37,183 nucleotides of DNA from Candidatus Sulfotelmatobacter sp. Its GTDB lineage: Bacteria > Acidobacteriota > Terriglobia > Terriglobales > Acidobacteriaceae. The notes below the pieces were generated by a model, which was not told the origin of the DNA, searched no databases, and was given only the letters and a program-made list of their open reading frames with translations. This document shows, in pieces, positions 24,159 through 33,164 of this stretch; the stretch's first letter is position 1, and each line of letters starts with the position of its first letter. The stretch spans positions 1 through 37,183 of the forward strand of contig JASHQM010000235.1 of assembly GCA_030039165.1 (NCBI GenBank), in the 5' to 3' direction. The position numbers and the translations under genes were made by a program.

Positions 24159-25205
24159 ATGAGCGATTCGATGGGTTGGTTGCGCCGGATTCGTGTGCGC
24201 CGCAAACTTGCCATCAGGGCTTGCCTGGTCCTCACCTTCGCTACGGGGTTTCTCACGGCGCCCCGGGCGTTCTCCGAAAACTGCCGCAGTGGCCCGGATT
24301 TGGACGATGCCACACGCAATGCTCTCGATGCCGCCGCCATGCACGATTTCGACTTGATCGCCAGGGGCGATACGCCTTCCCTCAGACAGAACGCAATTCC
24401 CAGCCTGGCGAGCGACTTCGCGGGAATTGAAAGTCTGGTGAAGGCAAACCAGGCGTCCTTGGCGGGGGCAAAAGCGGTTGCCAGAGCGCCGTTCTTTTTG
24501 GAAGCCGACGGCACAGCGCCGTTGGCGCATGCCGAATTCTATTGCGGCGTATTTGGCGCCAGCGGCCAGACCCAGAACAGTGCGGTTTTTTATCTGAACA
24601 ATCTGGCTCCTGGCAAATATGGCGTCGTCATTTTGGACGCCGCCACGGCGAAAGGTGCCGATACGGTTTCTCTGGTCCTGGAACAGCAAGCCTCAAGTTG
24701 GAAGCTGGGGGGTGTGTATGTCAAGGCTGGACAATTGGGCGGACACGATTCGGCGTGGTTTGTGTCGCGAGGCCGGCAATTCGAAAGCAAAGGAGAAGTG
24801 CACAATGCCTGGCTTTACTACCTGGAGGCGCGGGCGCTGATTTCGCCTCTACCCTTTATGAGCACCGCGGCCACGGACAAACTCTACGACGACTCGCAGA
24901 AGATGCTGCCCTCGGATTTTCCGGCCGATGGCAAGCCCGCGGATTTTTCCTCAGGATCCACCACGTACAAGCTGACGGCTCTGTATCCCGATCCCGTGGG
25001 TAGCGACCTCGATTTGGTGGTGAAATATCAGGTGGCTGACATCTCCAACACCAACCGTGCGTATGACAGCAACGTCGCGCTAATGAAAGCTTTGGTGGCA
25101 AGATATCCTGAACTAAGAAACGCCTTCGCAGCGGTTGTGGCACGGGCGGTCGAACCCAGCGGCAGAGACTACGGGACGCTGCTGGCGATGAAAGACATCA
25201 AGTAG
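24159..25205 (+). CDS. Exported protein of unknown function
   Basis: A 348-residue protein with a signal peptide after a basic lead (VRRKLAIRACLVLTFATGFLTAPRAFS), then a soluble part with no motif I recognise. A segment with HAEFYCGVFGASGQTQNSAVFYLNNLAPGKYGVVIL and later VSLVLEQQASSWKLGGVYVKAG reads like beta-rich strands. The next part (SRGRQFESKGEVHNAWLYYLEARALI) resembles a single TPR-type helical pair. The start at 24159 follows GGGGG by eight bases and begins at the signal sequence; a longer open frame upstream is not supported. It is divergent from the STN-like gene and converges on the DUF4097 gene. Confidence 0.8.
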   Translation: MSDSMGWLRRIRVRRKLAIRACLVLTFATGFLTAPRAFSENCRSGPDLDDATRNALDAAAMHDFDLIARGDTPSLRQNAIPSLASDFAGIESLVKANQASLAGAKAVARAPFFLEADGTAPLAHAEFYCGVFGASGQTQNSAVFYLNNLAPGKYGVVILDAATAKGADTVSLVLEQQASSWKLGGVYVKAGQLGGHDSAWFVSRGRQFESKGEVHNAWLYYLEARALISPLPFMSTAATDKLYDDSQKMLPSDFPADGKPADFSSGSTTYKLTALYPDPVGSDLDLVVKYQVADISNTNRAYDSNVALMKALVARYPELRNAFAAVVARAVEPSGRDYGTLLAMKDIK

Positions 25206-25303
25206 CAGTTTCCTTTGCCCACATCCAGCAAAACGGGTTGCGGAAATCGAACCCAACTCGAACTGCATTCCCAGCTTGAGACCATCTCTGTGAGGGATGC
25301 CCG

Positions 25304-25316
25304 GTCGCTAGGCGAC
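25304..25316. terminator. Small hairpin between convergent genes
   Basis: GTCGC (25304-25308) and GCGAC (25312-25316) pair around a 3-base loop. A wider pair, CTTGAG (25275-25280) and CTCAAG (25316-25321), encloses it. There is no T-run. It lies between the ends of the genes stopping at 25205 and 25325. Confidence 0.25.
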
Positions 25317-25324
25317 TCAAGTTC

Positions 25325-25969
25325 CTACTTCCCTTCCAGCGTGATATCTCCCACCGAAACATGCGCCCGCAATTCATACTTCCCGTCGCCCGAATACTTT
25401 AACGTCTTGCCCAACCAGCCGCTGACCTCGCCGTGCTGGTCCTGGCCTACCTCCCCGTTCACGTCGCCAATCCCGGTGCTGGCGCGCACATAGCGATATG
25501 TGGAATTGTCATGCGCAATGCGAATATCGCCCACTGCTAAATCGAGGTCTTTGTCGCCCTCGATATCCTCGACTGTGAGGTCCCCAACTTTTGTGTGCAC
25601 GTCCAGGTTGGTGTTCTGCGGCACTTCCAGTTCCACATCGATTTGTGTGTTATGTCCCGGTGCGTGAAAATCCAGCCGCGCGTCGTTGCCCCGCACTTCG
25701 ATATCGAGGCGCGCATTTTTAACATTGTTCTCGTGCCGTGATTTGACCGTATAGTGCACTCGAATCTGGTTGTTGTCGCTGCGCCGGATTTGCACGTCTC
25801 CGACACTGACGCGCACATGGACCATCCCTCCGGAAATGAAATCGCGAACCTCACTGTGACTCTCTTCGTAGTCCCCGTCATTCCAGTGGTCCGACGCGCT
25901 GCATAAGGGTGCGAGAATCAGGAGGACTAGCGCAGCCTTGCCAAGCATTGCCAACCGGTTCTTGGGCAT
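25325..25969 (-). CDS. DUF4097-type putative adhesin, exported
   Basis: A 214-residue exported protein. A signal peptide (KAALVLLILAPLCSAS) is followed by a repetitive beta-strand region typical of DUF4097/DUF2807 beta-helix proteins. The spaced motif VSVGDVQI, VGDLTV, VGDIRI, IGDVNG, VSVGDITL returns about every 20-30 residues. Such proteins are often called putative adhesins, but few have been tested. GGAGG lies eight bases before the ATG. It is read on the minus strand, after a spacer, in line with marC. Confidence 0.85.
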   Translation of the reverse strand: MPKNRLAMLGKAALVLLILAPLCSASDHWNDGDYEESHSEVRDFISGGMVHVRVSVGDVQIRRSDNNQIRVHYTVKSRHENNVKNARLDIEVRGNDARLDFHAPGHNTQIDVELEVPQNTNLDVHTKVGDLTVEDIEGDKDLDLAVGDIRIAHDNSTYRYVRASTGIGDVNGEVGQDQHGEVSGWLGKTLKYSGDGKYELRAHVSVGDITLEGK

Positions 25970-26079
25970 AGAACGCCTCCGTGTATCTGAGGTTTGATAC
26001 GAGCGGGAAAACGTCGCGGTTCCAGGAAAACCCGACGGGTGTTAGCCAAGCTCAGCATCGAACCGGCGTCCGATATAAG

Positions 26080-26727
26080 CTAGCCCTTAAAATCCGCAAT
26101 GCCATCCCACACCAGTTGGACGGCGATGGCGAGAATCAGGAAGCCGAATATCTTATTGATTGCACCCACTGCGTTCGGCCCCAGCCTCCGGACAAGAGGC
26201 CCTCCCATCCAAAAGAAAAGAATCACACTTAGGGCGATCGCGGCAATTCCAATGACCATCCCGATATAGGAAGCAGTGCTGTCTACATCCGCCGCCAGTG
26301 CCATGACCACGCCAATCGCACCCGGTCCCGACATCAGCGGCATGGCCAGCGGAGTCAGCGAAATATCTTCCTTGTCGAGCGCCTCGTCGCTCTCTTCCGG
26401 GGTAATGCGTGCGTGTGAAGTCACCATACCCCAGGCCGTGTTGGCGACGATCAGTCCTCCCGCGATCTTCAGCACCGGCAGCGAGATCCCGAAGAAATTG
26501 AGCACAAATCGCCCGAAGAACAGGAATGTTACCAGTATTGCAAATACCCACAAGCCGGTCTTCACGGCCGTCCAGCGGCGTTCGCGAGCCGTCCATGACG
26601 AGGTCATCGTGAAAAACACGGGAATTCCGCCGAAGGGATCGACGATGGGAAATAGTGCCAGAAAGGTGGCTGCAGCCGAGTGCGGCAGCGTGCGCAGGAA
26701 CTGCCCGAGGGCGTGGGTAGAAGTCAT
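26080..26727 (-). CDS. MarC family integral membrane protein
   Basis: A 215-residue protein of the MarC/UPF0056 family, with about six membrane helices. Family motifs are ALFPIVDPFGGIPVF near the N-terminus and PLAMPLMSGPGAIGVVM in the middle. The family's role is unsettled: the early link to multiple antibiotic resistance was not upheld. It begins 30 bases after the stop of the M28 peptidase gene, so the two may be co-transcribed. No clear ribosome site precedes the ATG. Confidence 0.94.
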   Translation of the reverse strand: MTSTHALGQFLRTLPHSAAATFLALFPIVDPFGGIPVFFTMTSSWTARERRWTAVKTGLWVFAILVTFLFFGRFVLNFFGISLPVLKIAGGLIVANTAWGMVTSHARITPEESDEALDKEDISLTPLAMPLMSGPGAIGVVMALAADVDSTASYIGMVIGIAAIALSVILFFWMGGPLVRRLGPNAVGAINKIFGFLILAIAVQLVWDGIADFKG

Positions 26728-26757
26728 GGGATCTTATGTATCACCGGCCAGCGTGCA

Positions 26758-28935
26758 TCACCTGTATCCTTCCAATTGCTGCGCCGCCCGCTCCAGCGCC
26801 GCCCGCAGAACCGCCAGTTGCCGCGCCAGAAGTTCGCGATCGCCCTTGTCCAAGGCTTCATTCACTCCTGGGATCACTACGGCAGCATATCCCGTATATT
26901 CCCCCGGCGCGTAAATCGTGTGACGAAACCAGGACCGATGCGGTAATCCTTCGGGCACCAATAGAGCGTGCTCGACATTGCGCAGGGCAAGGTTTAACCG
27001 TTCCGGGTTCCGCGGCAGATTCCTCTGTTTCTCCAGAATCTTCGCCCCTGCATCCTCAAAGCGCCTTGCGGCCTTCGTCACGGCACTCAGGTCGGGGGTT
27101 TGCTTGCCGAACTTGTTCAGGGCGCGTTTCCCGGCCATGTCGATGTAGGCGGCAATCTCTTTTGCGTACTCCTCGTAGTTGTAGGGCAACACATCGGCGT
27201 CGGCCAGGCGGACTGCTTCCAAACCAAATACGCGCGCCATTTCCTGCTCGTAAACGAAGTCCGGGTCGGCGAACTCCTTAAACCAGGCAAAGTTGTCGAA
27301 TACTGAGTGATAGACGCCGTACGGCCCGCTGGAACCGATATCGCTCGAGGGCACGCCCAGGTGCTGCTGAAATGCGCTGTAATCGGAGCCGCTGCCCAGA
27401 TCTCCCACGGGAGCCACATCTTCTCGTACTTGGGCCGCCGGCAGGCGGCGATTGCCCTCAATCGCTTCGGCCGGAGAAGTCATCAGCGTTCTGCCCGCCT
27501 GATCAGCCTGCCACCACGCGTCGTAAACCGTTCTTCCCTTTGGACTGGGCACTGCTTTGGTAACATCCCGCAGGAACTGCTTCAGACTCGGGACGGAGGA
27601 AGCGCCGAACTTGGGACCTGAAACCGCCACATCCATGTTGAAATAGGCGGCTGCATTGGCCAACTCGGCTTGGTGCTCCTCCGCCCACTCCGTCGAACCC
27701 ATCAGTCCTTCTTCTTCGCCGTCCCAGCTTGCGAACACAATCGTTCGCTTTGGCTTCCACCCGTACTTCAATAATTCCCCGACTCCATGCACGGATTCCA
27801 GCATAGCCGCCGTTCCGCTGTTGGGATCGACCGCGCCATAGACCCACGCATCGCGGTGGTTCCCTGCAATCACCCATTCGTCCGGAAATTCCGCGCCGCG
27901 CACGCGACCGATCACATCCCAGATCGTGCGGTACTGATAATTCTGAATCAGGTGCATCTTCACACGCACCGGCCCCGGCCCTACGTGATAAGTAAATGGC
28001 AACGAGCCTTGCCATTCGCGCGGCGAATCCGGGCCGCCAAGATGTTCCAGGATTGGCGACGCGTCGTGATAGGAAAGCGGCGTCACCGGAATCTTCGGCA
28101 TTTGCGCAGATTTTTCCGGGGCAATCCGTTGGCTCTCCGGCAGTGAAGGTGTTGCGGCAATTCCGGGAGTCGTCGGGTCGCCGGGAAACTCGAACATGTA
28201 ACCGATCGATCCCCGCTGCACACCGGTATCCGGCCGCCACGGGCCTGCCGGATATTGGTCGCCCCGCCGCCAGCCGTCATCATAGGGATCGGAATACAAA
28301 ATCGCCGCCGCGGCGCCATGCTCCTGCGCAAGGAAGGCTTTCACCCCGCGAAAGTTCTGCCCATAGCGCATTAGCACAACCTTCCCGTGCACATCGATAT
28401 TTAATTTTTCGAGTTTCTCGAAATCCTCCGGAGTTCCATAGTTCGCATAGACCACTTCCGCTTCAACATCCCCCGATGGCGACATAGCGTTATAGGGCGT
28501 GATGACACGGGGGTCATCATCATAGGGATCTCCATCCACATGTTCGCGCGTGGGCCCGTGCATTTCGACACCAGCGGGCGCGGTGATATCTACGCTGATT
28601 TTCTCCGGGTAGTTAAACCAGACTTTGTATTCCTCGATCTCTGTTTCCAGGCCCGCCTCGCGGAATTTCTGTGCCACATAGTCGGCAGTGGCTTTGTCTT
28701 CGGGCGTTCCCGCCACATGCGGAGCTTGAGTCAGAATACGCAGGTGCTCTTCGGCGAGCTTGGCCTCTGGAACAGCCAGGAAGCGGGATTCGATTGCATT
28801 CTCCGCAGGCGAGTCACGAAAACCAAAAATCGCTGACGATGAAGCCGGAGGGTCCGATGTCCGCCCAGCGGACCCGTTGAGATACACGATCAGGACGATT
28901 GCAGACAAAACAACTGGCGAGGACCAGAGTCTCAT
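26758..28935 (-). CDS. Exported M28B metallopeptidase, glutamate carboxypeptidase II-like
   Basis: A 725-residue homologue of glutamate carboxypeptidase II / transferrin-receptor-like peptidases. A signal peptide or anchor (LWSSPVVLSAIVLIVYLNGSAG) is followed by an N-terminal peptidase part, a PA domain (VHGKVVLMRYGQNFRGVKAFLAQEHGAAAAILYSDP), the M28 catalytic core and a helical TFR-type dimerisation domain. The di-zinc site is complete in motif terms: GNHRDAWVYGAVDPNSGTA, WDGEEEGLMGS, NMDV and YHSVFDN. It should trim C-terminal acidic residues from peptides outside the cytoplasm; the true substrate is unknown. The ATG at 28935 is preferred to a TTG four codons earlier, though neither has a good ribosome site. 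Confidence 0.94.
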   Translation of the reverse strand: MRLWSSPVVLSAIVLIVYLNGSAGRTSDPPASSSAIFGFRDSPAENAIESRFLAVPEAKLAEEHLRILTQAPHVAGTPEDKATADYVAQKFREAGLETEIEEYKVWFNYPEKISVDITAPAGVEMHGPTREHVDGDPYDDDPRVITPYNAMSPSGDVEAEVVYANYGTPEDFEKLEKLNIDVHGKVVLMRYGQNFRGVKAFLAQEHGAAAAILYSDPYDDGWRRGDQYPAGPWRPDTGVQRGSIGYMFEFPGDPTTPGIAATPSLPESQRIAPEKSAQMPKIPVTPLSYHDASPILEHLGGPDSPREWQGSLPFTYHVGPGPVRVKMHLIQNYQYRTIWDVIGRVRGAEFPDEWVIAGNHRDAWVYGAVDPNSGTAAMLESVHGVGELLKYGWKPKRTIVFASWDGEEEGLMGSTEWAEEHQAELANAAAYFNMDVAVSGPKFGASSVPSLKQFLRDVTKAVPSPKGRTVYDAWWQADQAGRTLMTSPAEAIEGNRRLPAAQVREDVAPVGDLGSGSDYSAFQQHLGVPSSDIGSSGPYGVYHSVFDNFAWFKEFADPDFVYEQEMARVFGLEAVRLADADVLPYNYEEYAKEIAAYIDMAGKRALNKFGKQTPDLSAVTKAARRFEDAGAKILEKQRNLPRNPERLNLALRNVEHALLVPEGLPHRSWFRHTIYAPGEYTGYAAVVIPGVNEALDKGDRELLARQLAVLRAALERAAQQLEGYR

Positions 28936-28992
28936 AACGCTCGGCAAATAAGCCCTGCCAGACTAGCACAGTGCGATACGTGAGCAGGTTCT

Positions 28993-29751
28993 TTAGGGCT
29001 TCTCCCAGTGCGTCGTATTGAATTGCTTGGAATCGAACGTCGCAGGGGCAAGCTTTGCGTTTGCATCAATGTTTGAGTATTCCTCGCTGAAGACTTTCTG
29101 ATCGCTCACATAGACTTCCACGCGCTCCGCCAGCCAGGCGTCGCCTAACGAATGGTAGTCTTTGAAGCGAACGTCCTGAATCTTTGCGGGATCTCCATGC
29201 GCCGGCTCAAACAGGCGCACAAATAGAAGCCGATTCCTCTCAATCCAGAACTGCTTCGATTTCAGATCCCCTTTGTCGGCGCCAACGACGTAGACGGGTT
29301 GACCCTCCCATGTATCTTCATGAATTTTCGTCAGGTCGTAACCTTCGGACTTCGCGACTTCGGCCGTGGTCTCTGGCGGCTGACGATAAACATCAAAACC
29401 CAGTACCAGCAGCATGTTTACCAAAGAACGGCTACCCGTTTCCTTGCCCGCCTTGAATCCAGTGGCCGTGCCGTCGACCAGAAGAACCCCGTTCCCCTCC
29501 GATGGATTTCCGATATCGATCCGCAATTTGCCAGGCACCGCGATCGCTTCGTGCCAGGTTTCCACTTTGGTCGTGCTGTCGGAATTGTAGGTTGTGCTTT
29601 TCTGGTCGAAGGTGAGAGTCGCGTACCAGGATTTCGCGTAGCGGTCATGCATCGCGCGGAACAGGTCCATTCCATCGCGTACGTCTTGGGTATGACCTGG
29701 AGCTGCGGCAAACACAAGCAGCGTGCAGAGTGACAACCTGTGGAGAGTCAT
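28993..29751 (-). CDS. Exported LolA-like protein
   Basis: A 252-residue exported protein, with signal peptide HRLSLCTLLVFAAAPGHTQ. The rest reads as a curved beta-sheet of the LolA/LolB type: MHDRYAKSWYATLTFDQKSTTY, then KLRIDIGNPSEGNGVLLVDG, GQPVYVVGADKGDLKSKQFWIERNRLLFVRL and VRFKDYHSLG. Proteins of this fold carry lipoproteins or other lipids across the periplasm, but sequence does not show the cargo. It sits 57 bases upstream of the M28 peptidase on the same strand, so they may form a transcript with marC. Confidence 0.8.
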   Translation of the reverse strand: MTLHRLSLCTLLVFAAAPGHTQDVRDGMDLFRAMHDRYAKSWYATLTFDQKSTTYNSDSTTKVETWHEAIAVPGKLRIDIGNPSEGNGVLLVDGTATGFKAGKETGSRSLVNMLLVLGFDVYRQPPETTAEVAKSEGYDLTKIHEDTWEGQPVYVVGADKGDLKSKQFWIERNRLLFVRLFEPAHGDPAKIQDVRFKDYHSLGDAWLAERVEVYVSDQKVFSEEYSNIDANAKLAPATFDSKQFNTTHWEKP

Positions 29752-29835
29752 GTTCCGCCTTTCGAGTTCTTATTGCGAAAGCAACCGCTCAAACCTACGC
29801 TCTTTGACGAAGAGACGCCGCAACTGTCTTGAGAC

Positions 29836-30168
29836 TTACCTTCGGATCGCCAACTGCAGTAGGACCGCATTCTCAATCGCCGTGACATCCGCCCGCGACA
29901 GAGTTCCGAGCTTGCTCCTTAGGCGTTGCTTGGCGGCGGTCGTAATCTGGTCGGCCATGGCTTTGCGTTGTTCGCCGCCGACAAGGATCAGCGCCTCGCC
30001 GGGGTAGAGCTTTGCGACCTTAGTCGACAGGGGAACCACAATCACCCGGTTTAAAACCGTATTAGCCGCATCATTGCTGACAATGACGGCGGGACGAGTT
30101 TTCCGAATTTCGCCGCCAACAGAAGGGTCGAATGACACCCACCACACCTCACCCCTGCACGGATGCAT
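29836..30168 (-). CDS. mazF: MazF/PemK-type toxin (endoribonuclease)
   Basis: A 110-residue type II toxin that cleaves RNA and stops growth when freed from its antitoxin. It has the family lead [27 protein letters not shown] with the conserved Arg25 before Pro26, the VIVVPLSTK strand and the [11 protein letters not shown] segment that corresponds to the DQIRTVDKxRL of relatives. Its start lies inside the antitoxin gene, with a 20-base overlap, as expected for coupled toxin-antitoxin pairs. No separate ribosome site is visible, so its translation probably depends on that of the antitoxin. RNA sequence specificity cannot be predicted. Confidence 0.93.
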   Translation of the reverse strand: MHPCRGEVWWVSFDPSVGGEIRKTRPAVIVSNDAANTVLNRVIVVPLSTKVAKLYPGEALILVGGEQRKAMADQITTAAKQRLRSKLGTLSRADVTAIENAVLLQLAIRR

Positions 30169-30526
30169 CGCCGATCAGCCCCTCGCTCCATTCCTCCGCT
30201 TCGCGCTCACGTTCCACATCATTGGCCATTTCCCTATACCTTGAAACGAGACTATTCGGTGATTTTTCCGCTGCCCTGCGGGCAGCTTCCTCAACTTGCC
30301 CCGCGGCATACCCACCGATTACGAACCAGGTAGCGTGCCCAGTCGAGACTGGGTTACCTAATGGCTGTGCATCGTTGCCATTCCATCGGGCCGCGATCAC
30401 CGCATCGCCATCCCAAAGAATGCGAGCTACGCTCATTCCATTTTCGTCTCCGTCGTGGATAATCTCGATCACCCCACCACAGCGATTCTTTGGAGAAACC
30501 ACATCTTGAGGGCGAACGTAAGCCAT
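30149..30526 (-). CDS. Putative antitoxin of the MazF module, non-canonical architecture
   Basis: A 125-residue protein, longer than usual MazE antitoxins (about 70-85). The first ~75 residues form a small beta domain ([37 protein letters not shown], then [18 protein letters not shown]) of a type met as free-standing proteins; I see neither AbrB nor ribbon-helix-helix character. The C-terminal ~45 residues are charged and helical, ending [14 protein letters not shown], which strongly resembles the toxin-wrapping tails of MazE-type antitoxins. The gene comes first, overlaps mazF by 20 bases, and has its own promoter. Calling it the antitoxin rests on position and the tail. Confidence 0.75.
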   Translation of the reverse strand: MAYVRPQDVVSPKNRCGGVIEIIHDGDENGMSVARILWDGDAVIAARWNGNDAQPLGNPVSTGHATWFVIGGYAAGQVEEAARRAAEKSPNSLVSRYREMANDVEREREAEEWSEGLIGDASVQG

Positions 30527-30549
30527 GCTCTATTTACCTCATAATGAAT

Positions 30550-30577
30550 AGGATACTATAAACGACAGGTTCGTCAA
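30550..30577 (-). promoter_or_regulatory. Promoter of the toxin-antitoxin pair
   Basis: On the minus strand TTGACG (30577-30572), five of six bases of the -35 consensus, is followed after 16 bases by TATCCT (30555-30550), four of six of the -10. It lies 24 bases upstream of the antitoxin start, with GAGG in the leader. Confidence 0.55.
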
Positions 30578-30597
30578 TAGCTATGGAGGAAAGCTAT
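30577..30597. promoter_or_regulatory. Inverted repeat at the toxin-antitoxin promoter
   Basis: ATAGCT (30577-30582) and AGCTAT (30592-30597) are perfect complements with a 9-base spacer. The left arm touches the -35 hexamer. Toxin-antitoxin pairs usually repress their own promoter, so this is a candidate operator. Confidence 0.4.
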
Positions 30598-30615
30598 AAG
30601 ACATAACTGTGAATC

Positions 30616-33084
30616 TTAGTTCCTCAGCGTTTTCCCGGTTTTCAGCGTGTATTGAATCCGCTCCTGCGTTTTCTTCTCCCCGCATAGCGATTTGAAACCT
30701 TCCCGCTCCAGATCGAGGACGTATTGCTCGCTGACGGGCGTGCCCGGCGTGATGTTCCCTCCGCACAACACTTCTGCGATCTTTGTCCCCAGCTTCACTT
30801 CATAGTCGGTAATGAAATCGCCCTGCCGCATCAGGTGCACGCCCATCCTTAACGTCGCCAGTATGCTCTCGCCGGGAGCAGGAATGTCTTTCCGTGGAAC
30901 CGGCGCCTGGTATCCGGCGCGCACCAATTCGAGAGCACGATTCTTGGCATCCGAAAGCACCCGTTCACGATTCATGGTGATGCGGTCGCTGTTGTTGAGA
31001 AAGGCATAGCCGCGGGCTTCATGCGCAGAGGTTGCGACCTTGGCCGTGGCAATGATTTCAAAAGCGCGTTTCATCGCTTCCAGCATGTCGATTGAACCCG
31101 CAAGCGCGTCCCCAGAGCCTTTTCCTCCGCGTGCCGCTGCCGCGCCGTCAACTGCACGCAACAGCATCTCCTTGCAACCCCCGCCTCCCGGAAGCAGCCC
31201 CACGCCCACCTCCACCAATCCGGTATAGAGCTCGGCATGAGGCTGACGTGCCGCAGCGTGCAATGAGATTTCCGTCCCTCCGCCCAGGCACAAGCCGAAC
31301 GGCGCTGATACGATCGGTTTGGGCGAAAACTTAATTGCCTGTGTCATCCCCTGGAACTGCCGGATGGCAAGATCAACATCATCCCACTCCCCTTCTTGCA
31401 CGCTCATCAATAGCAGCATGAGATTCGCACCGACGGAAAAGTTCGTCGCGTCATTTGTAATGACGAAGGCGTCGAAGTTGTCGCCATGACCGCCAGGTTT
31501 CAGCGTTTGCGCGATCAGGCTGATGATGTCGCCGCCCAGCGCGTTCATCTTGCTGTGGAACTCGACGCAACCCACGCCCTCGCCCAAATCAACCAGCGAT
31601 GCGCCAGAATTTTTCTTCACCACTCCATTCGACTTCTTGGCGACCGTAACCGACCAAACCCCCTCTGGAACCTGGACAGCTTGCCAGCTCTCCTTTTCCA
31701 GGCTCCAGAATTTGCGCCCGGAAGGCGTGGTCGCGTCATCGATGTACCAGCCTTTGTGACCCGCAGCGAGGAGCTTTTCCACGTTCTTTGCGATTGGCTT
31801 GCCCTCTTTCTTCATGCGAGCAACGGTGGGCTCAACTCCGACGGCGTTCCAGAGTTCAAATGGCCCCATTTCCCAGTTGAAGCCCAAGCGCATGGCCCGA
31901 TCGATTTCAATGGTCGAATCGGCGATCTCGGGCACTCGATTGGCGGAGTAAGTCCAGAGGTCGGAAAGCGCATTCCAAAGAAACTGCCCTGCTTTATCGC
32001 TTTTCTGGCCTGCTGGTCCATCGATGCCGAGCAACATTCGCAAGCGGGCGCCTGTCTCCTCTATATTCTTCGCCATATCGAGGGCAGCGAACTTTGGCCT
32101 TTGCCGCGGATGGTATTCCAGCGTTTTCCAGTCGATGGCGAGGCGCTCATCTTCTTTTTTTTCGCCCACAGAACCGCCCGACGAGGTCGCAACACTTTTC
32201 TTGTAAAACCCGCCCTTGGTTTTGTCGCCCAGCCATTTGCGTTGCAGCATCTGCTGAAAAAAATCGGGCAAGCGCAGATCGCTACGCTCGTCGTGCACAT
32301 GCGCGGTCATGTTTTGAACCACGTGGCCAATGATGTCCAACCCCACCAGATCGATGGTGCGGAACGTCGCCGACTTCGGCCATCCCACGGCCTGACCGGT
32401 GAGCGCGTCGACCTCTTCTATCGGCAAATCCATTTCCTGCATCAGCCGCATCACGTTCAATGCCGAGAAGGTTCCGATGCGGTTGGCGATGAAGTTAGGC
32501 GTGTCTTTGGCGATGACGACGCCCTTACCCAGCTGTATGTCGCAGAATTGCGAAACTGCCTCTATCAGAGAACGGTCTGCCTCCGGCGTGGGAATCAATT
32601 CGAGCAATCGCATATAGCGCGGGGGATTGAAAAAATGCGTGCCAAACCACGACCGACGGAAATCCTCTGAGAAGCCTTCAGCGATTCTTCCCACCGGAAG
32701 GCCGCTGGTGTTCGTGGTAATAATCGTGCCAGGCCTGTGAATGGCTTCGACTTTCTTCAGCAGCGCACGCTTGATATCCAGATCTTCGACGACCGCTTCG
32801 ATAATCCAATCGACTTCAGCAAGCTTCTTCAGGTCATCATCGAAGTTTCCGATTGTGACCAAGCCGGCCAGCGAAGAGTCCATGAATGCCGCGGGTTTGG
32901 ATTTTCTTGCGGCCTCCAGCCCGGCTGCGGCAATTTTGTTTCGCTCGGCCGGAGCCGTGCCCACAACATCCTTCGGAACGATGTCAAACAGATAAGTGGG
33001 AACGCCCGCGTTGGCAAAGTGCGCGGCAATGCGTGCGCCCATGGTTCCGGCCCCGAGAATAGCGACTTTATGAATGCGCTTCAT
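30616..33084 (-). CDS. FadN-like 3-hydroxyacyl-CoA dehydrogenase / enoyl-CoA hydratase
   Basis: An 822-residue fatty-acid beta-oxidation enzyme. The order is dehydrogenase first, hydratase second, as in FadN, the reverse of E. coli FadB. The NAD motif is GAGTMGARIA (residues 11-20), with catalytic His150 and Glu162 (GTHFFNPPRYMRLLELIP). The middle holds two 3HCDH C-terminal-type segments. The hydratase/crotonase part (about 490-700) has FVITNDATNFSVGANL, the oxyanion loop FGLCLGGGTEISLHAAAR and the second Glu in LVEVGVGLLPGGGGCKEM. FadN operons often carry a thiolase and an acyl-CoA dehydrogenase; no thiolase is in the window, but an acyl-CoA dehydrogenase lies about 2.4 kb away on the other strand. 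Confidence 0.95.
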   Translation of the reverse strand: MKRIHKVAILGAGTMGARIAAHFANAGVPTYLFDIVPKDVVGTAPAERNKIAAAGLEAARKSKPAAFMDSSLAGLVTIGNFDDDLKKLAEVDWIIEAVVEDLDIKRALLKKVEAIHRPGTIITTNTSGLPVGRIAEGFSEDFRRSWFGTHFFNPPRYMRLLELIPTPEADRSLIEAVSQFCDIQLGKGVVIAKDTPNFIANRIGTFSALNVMRLMQEMDLPIEEVDALTGQAVGWPKSATFRTIDLVGLDIIGHVVQNMTAHVHDERSDLRLPDFFQQMLQRKWLGDKTKGGFYKKSVATSSGGSVGEKKEDERLAIDWKTLEYHPRQRPKFAALDMAKNIEETGARLRMLLGIDGPAGQKSDKAGQFLWNALSDLWTYSANRVPEIADSTIEIDRAMRLGFNWEMGPFELWNAVGVEPTVARMKKEGKPIAKNVEKLLAAGHKGWYIDDATTPSGRKFWSLEKESWQAVQVPEGVWSVTVAKKSNGVVKKNSGASLVDLGEGVGCVEFHSKMNALGGDIISLIAQTLKPGGHGDNFDAFVITNDATNFSVGANLMLLLMSVQEGEWDDVDLAIRQFQGMTQAIKFSPKPIVSAPFGLCLGGGTEISLHAAARQPHAELYTGLVEVGVGLLPGGGGCKEMLLRAVDGAAAARGGKGSGDALAGSIDMLEAMKRAFEIIATAKVATSAHEARGYAFLNNSDRITMNRERVLSDAKNRALELVRAGYQAPVPRKDIPAPGESILATLRMGVHLMRQGDFITDYEVKLGTKIAEVLCGGNITPGTPVSEQYVLDLEREGFKSLCGEKKTQERIQYTLKTGKTLRN

Positions 33085-33164
33085 GATCGAGCCTCTGGGA
33101 GGATAGCTGATGTTTTTGGAAAGCCGCGAAACCGGTATTCTCCGCCGGCACTGTTTCTAAGGGT

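Noticed and set aside
31486..32670. A 394-codon plus-strand open frame
   Set aside because: It is antisense to the fadN-like gene; His- and Arg-rich composition is that of a shadow frame.
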